A stretch of 64,000 bases of DNA from Cherax quadricarinatus (lineage: Eukaryota; Arthropoda; Malacostraca; Decapoda; Parastacidae). Both the position numbers and the translations under genes were made by a program. Shown piece after piece: positions 57,502-64,000 of this stretch. The notes below the pieces were generated by a model, which saw only the letters and a list, made by a program, of their open reading frames with translations, searched no databases and was not told where the DNA came from. Numbering within the stretch: the stretch's first letter is position 1; each line of letters starts with the position of its first letter. The stretch spans positions 62,001 through 126,000 of the forward strand of contig NW_027195502.1 in the NCBI RefSeq assembly GCF_038502225.1, given 5' to 3'.

Positions 57502-58791
57502 TCAACGCCTCCGCGGCCCGGTCTGTGACCAGGCCTCCTGGTGGATCAGAGCCTGATCAACCAGGATGTTGCTGCTGGCTGCATGCAAACCAACGTACGA
57601 GCCACAGCCCGGCTGATCAGGAACTGACTTTAGGTGCTTGTCCAGTGCCAGCTTGAAGACTGCCAGGGGTCTGTTGGTAATCCCCCTTATGTGTGCTGGG
57701 AGGCAGTTGAACAGTCTCGGGCCCCTGACACTTATTGTATGGTCTCTTAACGTGCTAGTGACACCCCTGCTTTTCATTGGGGGGATGGTGCATCGTCTGC
57801 CAAGTCTTTTGCTTTTGTAGTGAGTGATTTTCGTGTGCAAGTTCGGTACTAGTCCCTCTAGGATTTTCCAGGTGTATATAATCATGTATCTCTCCCTCCT
57901 GCGTTCCAGGGAATACAGGTTTACGAACCTCAAGCGCTCCCAGTAATTGAAGTGTTTTATCTCCGTTATTCGCCCCGTGAAAGTTCTCTGTACATTTTCT
58001 AGGTCGGCAATTTCACCTGCCTTGAAAGGTGCTGTTAGTGTGCAGCAATATTCCAGCCTAGATAGAACAAGTGACCTGAAGAGTGTCATCATGGGCTTGG
58101 CCTCCCTAGTTTTGAAGGTTCTCATTATCCATCCTGTCATTTTTCTAGCAGATGCGATTGATACAATGTTATGGTCCTTGAAGGTGAGATCCTCCGACAT
58201 GATCACTCCCAGGTCTTTGACGTTGGTGTTTCGCTCTATTTTGTGGCCAGAATTTGTTTTGTACTCTGATGAAGATTTAATTTCCTCATGTTTACCATAT
58301 CTGAGTAATTGAAATTTCTCATCGTTGAACTTCATATTGTTTTCTGCAGCCCACTGAAAGATTTGGTTGATGTCCGCCTGGAGCTTTGCAGTGTCTGCAA
58401 TGGAAGACACTGTCATGCAGATTCGGGTGTCATCTGCAAAGGAAGACACGGTGCTGTGGCTGACATCCTTGTCTATGTCGGATATAAGGATGAGGAACAA
58501 GATGGGAGCGAGTACTGTGCCTTGTGGAACAGAGCTTTTCACCGTAGCTGCCTCGGACTTTACTCTGTTGACGACTACTCTCTGTGTTCTGTTAGTGAGG
58601 AAATTATAGATCCATCGACCGACTTTTCCTGTTATTCCTTTAGCACGCATTTTGTGCGCTATTACGCCATGGTCACACTTGTCGAAGGCTTTGGCAAAGT
58701 CTGTATATATTACATCTGCATTCTTTTTGTCTTCTAGTGCATTTAGGACCTTGTCGTAGTGATCCAGTAGTTGAGACAGATAGGACCCCAA
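57502..58791 (-). CDS. LINE A reverse transcriptase, palm to C-terminus (429-codon open frame)
   Basis: Motifs in order: YTDFAKAFDKCDH (29-41; motif A, catalytic Asp 31), GKVGRWIYNFLTNRTQ (55-70), SSVPQGTVLAPILF (86-99; motif B), SSFADDTRI (116-124; motif C, Asp 120/121), NNMKFNDEKFQLL (motif D), VKDLGVIMSEDLTFKDH (motif E), then thumb and a C-terminal region ending GPRLFNCLPAHIRG and a Pro/Arg tail. The first codon is TTG, not ATG, and the upstream codons come from an antisense SINE1, so no genuine start exists. Endonuclease and most of the fingers are absent. The intact frame points to a recent insertion. Confidence 0.9.
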   Translation of the reverse strand: MGSYLSQLLDHYDKVLNALEDKKNADVIYTDFAKAFDKCDHGVIAHKMRAKGITGKVGRWIYNFLTNRTQRVVVNRVKSEAATVKSSVPQGTVLAPILFLILISDIDKDVSHSTVSSFADDTRICMTVSSIADTAKLQADINQIFQWAAENNMKFNDEKFQLLRYGKHEEIKSSSEYKTNSGHKIERNTNVKDLGVIMSEDLTFKDHNIVSIASARKMTGWIMRTFKTREAKPMMTLFRSLVLSRLEYCCTLTAPFKAGEIADLENVQRTFTGRITEIKHFNYWERLRFVNLYSLERRRERYMIIYTWKILEGLVPNLHTKITHYKSKRLGRRCTIPPMKSRGVTSTLRDHTISVRGPRLFNCLPAHIRGITNRPLAVFKLALDKHLKSVPDQPGCGSYVGLHAASSNILVDQALIHQEAWSQTGPRRR

Positions 58792-58925
58792 TGGAAATAA
58801 GTCACTCTGTCTGACTTTTTTGGGTTATCCTAGGTTCTCTACACATATGCTGCTATGTATGATAATTCTATGTAACTGTATTTGTGTATACCTGAATAAA
58901 TTTACTTACTTACTTACTTACTTAT
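58784..58925 (+). mobile_element. SINE1-type short retroelement, copy 3, nested in LINE A
   Basis: Begins about GACCCCAATGGAAATAAGTC, continues GGGTTATCCTAGGTTCTC and GCTGCTATGTATGATAATTC, then GAATAAA (AATAAA at 58,895-58,900) and a (TTAC)n/(ACTT)n tail to about 58,925. It separates the RT fingers (58,926 onward) from the palm frame, so it inserted into the LINE in opposite orientation. It is the cleanest of three copies. Confidence 0.8.
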
Positions 58926-59103
58926 TCTAAACCCATGTTGCCCTGGGTTGTGTAACTGATGGGTTTCTAGATGGGTGGTGATCTTGCTTCTTAGGACCCT
59001 TTCAAAGATTTTTATGATATGGGATGTTAGTGCTATTGGTCTGTAGTTCTTTGCTGTTGCTTTACTGCCCCCTTTGTGGAGTGGGGCTATGTCTGTTGTT
59101 TTT
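58926..59103 (-). pseudogene. LINE A reverse transcriptase, fingers fragment upstream of the SINE1
   Basis: Open minus-strand stretch reading TDIAPLHKGGSKATAKNYRP, then IALTSHIIKIFERVLRSKI and HNPGQHGFRI. These are the RT fingers (NYRPIALTS) and the QHGFR motif that normally leads into the palm. The SINE1 separates it from residue 4 onward of the 429-codon frame. Its 5' end abuts satellite. Confidence 0.85.
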
Positions 59104-62100
59104 AGGAGCCTGGAGAGCTTATACAGGGCCTGTGGAGATTATCAGGGGCCTGTGGAGGTTATTAGGGGCCTGGGGAGGCTATTAGGGGACTTGGGAGGTT
59201 ATGTGCGGCCTGGGGAGGTTATTAGGGGCCTAAAGAGGTTATTATGGGCCTGGGAAGGTTATACATTGCTTGGGGAGGTTATTAGGGGCCTGCAGAGGTC
59301 ATACAGGGATTGGGGAAGTTATTAGGGGCCTGGGAGGTTATTTTGGGCCTGGGGAGGTTATACAGGGCAAGGGAAGCTTATTAGGGGCCTTGGTAGGTTA
59401 TGCACGGTCTGGAGAGGTTACTAGGAACCTGGGCAGGTTATTAGTGGAATGTGGAGGTTATTAGAGGCCTGAGGAAGTTATATGGGGCCTAGGGAGGTCA
59501 TACGGAGCCCGGGGAGGTTATTACGGGCCTGGGGAGGTTATGCGGGGCCTTGGGAGGTTATTATGGGCCTATGGAGGTTTTACTGGGACTGGGGAGGTTA
59601 TTAGAGGCTTGGAGAGGTTATTAGGGACCTGGGGAGGTTTATAGGAGCCTGGAGACGGTATACGGGGCCTGAGGAGGTTATGCAGGGGCTCGGGAGCTTA
59701 TACAAGGCCGATTGAGATTATCAGGGGCCTGGGGAGGTTATTAGGTGCATAGGCTGGTTATTAGGGGCCTGGGGGCGTTATTAGGAGCCTGGGGAGGATA
59801 TACAGGGGATGGGGAGGATATTAGGGGCCTGGGGAGGTTATACAGAGCCTGGGGAAGTTATTAGGGGTGTGAAGAGGTTATGCATGGCCTGGAGAGGTTA
59901 TTAGGGGCCTTGGGAGGTTATTTGGGGCCTGAGGAGGTTATTAGGGGAATGGAAAGGTTATATGGGGCCTGGGGAGTTTATTAGGGGCCTGGGAAGGTTA
60001 TTAGGCGCCTGGAAAGGTTACTAGAGGCCTGGAGAAGTTATTAGGGACCTGGGGAGGTTATTAGAAGCCTGTGGAAGACATACAGGGCCTGGGGAGGTTA
60101 TGTTCATTCTGAAGAGCTTATAAAGGGCCTGGGGAGATAATTAGAAGCCTTAGAGAGGTTATTAGGGGCAGGGTGAGGTTATTAGGTGAATCAGGAGGTT
60201 ATTAGAGGCCTGGGGAGGGTATTAGAGGCATGAGGAGGTTATTACTGGCCTGGGAAGGTTATTAGGGGCCTGGGGAGGTTATGTGTGGCATGGGGAAGTT
60301 ATTAGGGGCCTGGGGAGGTTATACAGGGCATAGAGAGGTTATTAGGGGCCTGGGGAGGTTCTACAGGGCCTGGGGAATTTATTAGGGTCCTGGGGAGGTT
60401 ATTCGCAACCTGGGGAGGTTATTAGGGGCGTGGGGAGGTTATTTTTGCTCTTAGAGGTTATTAGGGGCCAAGGGAGGTTATTAGGGGCCTGGGGAAGTTA
60501 TTAAGGGCCTGAAGAGGTTATATGGGACCTGGGGAAGTTATTAGGGGACTGTGGAGGTTGTTAGGGGCCTTGGGAGGTTATACAGGGCCTGGGGAGGTTA
60601 TTAGAGTTTTGGGGAGGTTACTGGGGCCTGGGGTGGTTTTTAGGGGCCTGGGGTGGTTTTTAGGAGCCTGGGGATGATATATGGGGCCTGAGAAGGTTGA
60701 GCAGAGCCTGGGCAACTTATACAGGGATTGTTGAGATTATCAGGGGCCTGGAGAGGTTGTTAAGTGCCTAGTGAGGTTATTAGGGGCCTGGGGAGGTTAT
60801 TAGGAGTCTGGGGAGCTTATTCAGGGCCTCTCGAGATTATCAGGGGCCTGGGGAGGTTGTTCGGTGCCTGGGTGGTTATAAGGGGGCTGGGAGGTCATGT
60901 GAGGCCTGCGGAAGTTATTAGGGGCCTAGGGAGGTTATTAGGAGCCTCAGGAGGTTATACACAGCGTGGGGAGGTTATACAGAGCCTGGGGAAGTTATTT
61001 GGGGCCTTTGGAGGTTATTAGGGGCCTGGCGAGGTTATGCACGGCCTTGGGAGGTTATTAGGGGTCTGGGAGGTTATGCTTGGTTTGGGGAGGTTATGGG
61101 AGATTATTATGGTCCTGGGGAGGGCATTAGTGGCCCAGTGAGGTTATTAGGGGATTGGGGAGGTTATTAGGGGCCTTGGAAGGTTATTAGAGGCCTCGGG
61201 AGGTTATTAGGAGCCTTGGGACGATATGCAGGGCCTGGGGAGCCTATACAGGGCCTGTCGAGATTATCATGGGCCTGGGGAGGTTGTTAGGTGCCTGGGG
61301 TCGTTATCAGGGGCCAGGGAGGTCATGCACGGCCTGGGGGAGTTATTAGTGGCCTGGGGAGGTTATTAGGGGCCACATGAGGTTATACAGGGCCTGGGGA
61401 AGTTACGTGGGGCCTTGGGAGGTTATTAGGGGCCTGGCGAGGTTATGCACTGTATGGGGAGGTTATTAGGGGCCTGACAAAGTTTTCAGGGGCTGGGGGA
61501 GGTTATTAGGAGCCTGGAGACGATATACGGGGCCTGGAGAGGTTATGCAGGACCTGGGGAGCTTATATAGGGCCTGGGGAGATTTTCAGAGGCCTGGGTA
61601 AGTTATTAGGGCAGTGGGAAGGTTACTAGGGGCCTGGGGAGGTTATTAGGGGCCTGGAGAGGGTATTAGGGGCCTGGGGAGGATATTAATGGATAGGGAG
61701 GTTATTATTGGCCTAGGGAGGTTATTAGGGGCTTGGGGAGGTTATTAGGAGGGTGGGGACGATATACAAGGCCTGTGGAGGTTATGCAAGGCCTGTGGAG
61801 TTTATATAGCGCCTGTCGAGTTTATCAGGGGCCTGGGGAGGCTGTTAGGTGCCTCGGGTGGTTATTAGTGACCTGAGATGTCATGTGCGGCCTGGGGAAG
61901 TTATTAGGGGCCTGGCGAGGTTATTATGGACCTGGGGAGGTTATTCAGGGCATTGGGAGGTTATTAGGGGCCTGGGGAGGTTACACAGGGCCTGGGGAAG
62001 TTGTTAGGGGCCTGGGGAGGTTATTCACAACCTGGGGAGATTATTAGGGGCATGGGGAGGTTATTATTCATCTCGGGAGGTTATTATTGGCCTGGGGAGG

Positions 62101-64000
62101 TTATTAGGGGCCTGGGAAGGATATTAGGGGCCTGGGAAGTTATTAAGGGCCTGAAAAGATTATACGGGACCTGGGGAAGTTATTAGGGGACTGTAGAGGT
62201 TGTTAGGGACCTGGGGAGCTTATACAGGGCCTGAAAAGGTTATTAGGGGTCTGGAGAGGTTTTTAAGGGCCTGGTGACGATATACGGGGCCTGGGGAGAT
62301 TGAGCAGAGCCTGGGGAACTGATACAGGGATTGTTGAGATTATCAGGGGCCTGGGGAGGTTGTTAGGTGCCTAGGGAGGTTATTAGGGGCCTGGGGAGGT
62401 TATGCGTGGCCTGGGGAAGTTATTATGGACCTGGAGAGGTTATTACGGATATGGAAAGGTTATTACGGGCCTAGGGAGGTTATACAGAGGATAGGAAGGT
62501 TATACAGAGCATAGGGAGGCTATTAGGGACCTGAAGAGGTTTTTAGAAGCCTGGGGAGAATATATGCAGCATGCGGAGGTTATTAGGGGCCTGGGGAGGT
62601 TATTAGGAGCTTGTGGACGATATACTGGGTTTAGTGAGGTTATGCAGGGCCTGGGGAGCTTATACAGGGCCAGGGAAGATTATCAGGGGCCTGGGGAGGT
62701 TATTAGGGGCCTGAGGAGGTTATTAGGGGCCTGGGGAGCTTATATAGGGTTTGGGACGTTATTAGGGGCGTGGGGTGGTTATGCGCAACCTGAGAGGGTA
62801 TTAGGGGCGTCGGGAGGTTATTCTGGGCGTGTGGAGGTTATTAGCGGCCTGGAGAGGTTATTAGGGGCCTGAGGAGATTATTAGGAGCCTGGAGAGGTTA
62901 TTAGGGGCCTAGTGAGGTTATTCTGGGTGTGTGGAAGTTATTAGGGGCCTGGAGAGGTTATACGGGACCTGGGCAGGTTATGCGGGGCCCAGGGAGCTTA
63001 TACAGGCCTGTTAAGATTATCAGGAGCGAGGGCAGGTTGTTCGGTTCCTCGGGAGGTTATTAGGGGCCTGGAGAGGTCATGTGTGGCCTGGGGGAGTTAT
63101 TATGGGCATGGAGAGGTTATTAGGGGCCTGGGAAGGATGTACAGGGCATGGGGAGGTTATTAGGGGCCTGCGGAGGTTATACAGGGCCTTGCGAAGTTAT
63201 TAAGGGCTTTGAGAGATTATTAGGGGCCTGAGGAGGTTATGCACGACCTGGGGAGGTTATTAGGAGCCTGGGGAGGGTATTAGGAGCCTATGGCAATATA
63301 CAGGGGCCTGGGGAGGTTATGCAGGGCCTGGGAAGCTTTTACAAGGCCTGGTGAGATTTTGATGGGCCTTTGGAGGTTATTAGGGGCCTGTGGAGGTTAT
63401 TAGGGGCCTGGAGAGCATATGTGTGGCCTGAGGAAGTTATTAGGCACCTGGGGAGGTTATTAGGGGCCTTGGAAGGATGTTAGGGGCCTTGGGAGGTTAT
63501 ATGCAGCCCTGAGAGGTTATTAGTGGCCTGGAGAGGTTATTAAAGGCCTGGGGAGCTTATACAGGGCATGGGGAGATTATCAGGAGCCTGGGGAGGTAAT
63601 TAGGGACCTGGGGAAGTTATTAGGGGCCTTGGGAGTTTATGTGCAGCCTGGGGAGGTTATTAGGGGCTTGGGGAGATTCATAGGAGACTGGGGAGGTTAT
63701 ACAGGGAATGGGGAGGTTATTAGGGGCCTGTGAGGGTTATACAGGGCCTGGGGAGGTTATACCGAGCCTGGGGAGGTCATGCATGGCCTTGGGAAGTTAT
63801 TATGGGCATGGAGAGGTAAATACGGATATGGTAAGGTTATTACTGGCCTGGGGTGGTTATACAGGGCATAGGGAGGCTATTATGGGCCTGAAGAGGTTTT
63901 AAGGGGCCTGGGGAAAATATATGGAGTATGCGGAGGTTATTAGGGGCCTGGAGAGGTTATTAGTAGCATGCGGACGATATGCTGGGTTTGGGTAGGTTAT
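59104..64000 (+). repeat. Right satellite array, second part (20-bp unit)
   Basis: Same 20-bp unit and strand as before the LINE, continuing off the right edge. Blocks repeat at long range: 62,420-62,640 and 63,780-64,000 share the same order of rare variants (ACGGATATGG, CATAGGGAGGCTATTA, ATATATG.AG.ATGCGG), about 1.36 kb apart. 60,672 and 62,275 share TTGAGCAGAGCCTGGG and GGGATTGTTGAG, about 1.6 kb apart. Frames of 60-100 codons with GLGRLLGAWGGY-like repeats are satellite artefacts. Confidence 0.95.

Larger units (their letters stand above)
57467..59103 (-). mobile_element. LINE family A copy 6 inserted in the satellite
   Basis: Interrupts the array between GTTATTAGGTGCC and AGGAGCCTGGAGAGC. 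The 3' end (left) reads TTACCTGGAGTTTACCTGG, matching the 16.3-kb copy. The 5' end (right) is truncated within the RT fingers at TCTGTTGTTTTT. AGGTGCC/AGGAGCC flanks could be a short target-site duplication, but the satellite itself repeats this sequence. It is the best-preserved LINE in the window and contains a nested SINE1. Confidence 0.9.

Noticed and set aside
57502..58791. Host gene encoding a 429-residue protein
   Set aside because: RT motifs identify it as LINE A. The apparent start is a TTG in SINE-derived sequence and the true upstream RT fingers lie beyond the SINE1.
50554..63902. ORFs with repeated GLGRLLGAWGGY-like sequence in the right satellite
   Set aside because: Three 20-bp units give a 60-bp, 20-residue reading without stops. 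The peptide pattern is a consequence of the satellite, not selection for a protein.
50256..64000. Telomeric (TTAGG)n array, suggested by TTAGG in every 20-bp unit
   Set aside because: TTAGG occurs once per 20 bp and is never tandem. The arthropod telomere would be contiguous TTAGG repeats.
50256..64000. CRISPR array, because of regular short repeats
   Set aside because: Units are contiguous with no unique spacers, the context is eukaryotic retroelements, and no cas genes are present.

Overview
The window looks like repeat-dense, gene-poor DNA from a large arthropod genome, most likely a decapod crustacean such as a crayfish or lobster. The argument for eukaryotic DNA is direct: decayed non-LTR retrotransposons, tRNA-headed SINEs, CT/GT/TTTA microsatellites and about 17.6 kb of satellite DNA, with no operons, no ribosome-binding-site pattern and no convincing host gene. 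The decapod placement rests on my memory of these repeat families and was not checked by a search.

Three LINE families recur. Family A has a reverse transcriptase (RT) reading SVPQGTVLAPILFL...FADDT. Its fragments lie at 3.5-4.8 kb, 16.3-17.5 kb (-), 22.9-25.4 kb (-), 38.2-39.4 kb (+) and 57.5-59.1 kb (-); the last copy keeps a 429-codon open frame. Family B is CR1/jockey-like with separate ORF1, endonuclease and RT. Copies lie at 1.4-3.5 kb (-), 17.5-22.4 kb (-) and, in three pieces, at 37.8-43.1 kb (-). Family C carries endonuclease, RT and RNase H, at 14.0-15.8 kb (-) and 31.8-37.0 kb (+). Short retroelements include a tRNA-headed SINE (called SINE2 here) and a short element with a (TTAC)n tail (called SINE1). 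A Penelope-like 3' end with a shared GAAA(C/T)GTTT...ATACC signature is also present.

Layout: 0-1.3 kb, several unrelated minisatellites. 1.4-4.8 kb, LINE B and A fragments. 4.8-13.4 kb, mostly unassignable sequence with abnormally long homopolymer runs. 13.4-25.4 kb, mostly minus-strand LINEs. 25.6-31.7 kb, small local duplications and microsatellites but no gene. 31.7-37.6 kb, LINE C. 37.6-43.1 kb, a LINE B copy opened by a LINE A insertion, a SINE1 and a further ~2.3 kb block. 43.7-44.7 kb, a SINE2 apparently split by an inverted-repeat element. 44.7-64.0 kb, two satellite arrays of the same 12-bp core in opposite orientation, meeting near 50.25 kb; the right array shows higher-order organisation and contains the youngest-looking LINE A insertion.

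A caution applies throughout. Where repeat copies can be compared (4.1-4.8 versus 24.1-24.8 kb; 16.3-17.5 versus 57.5-59.0 kb), one copy has its short mixed motifs replaced by stretched homopolymers. This suggests unpolished or mis-called sequence, so many frameshifts called here as decay may be assembly error.
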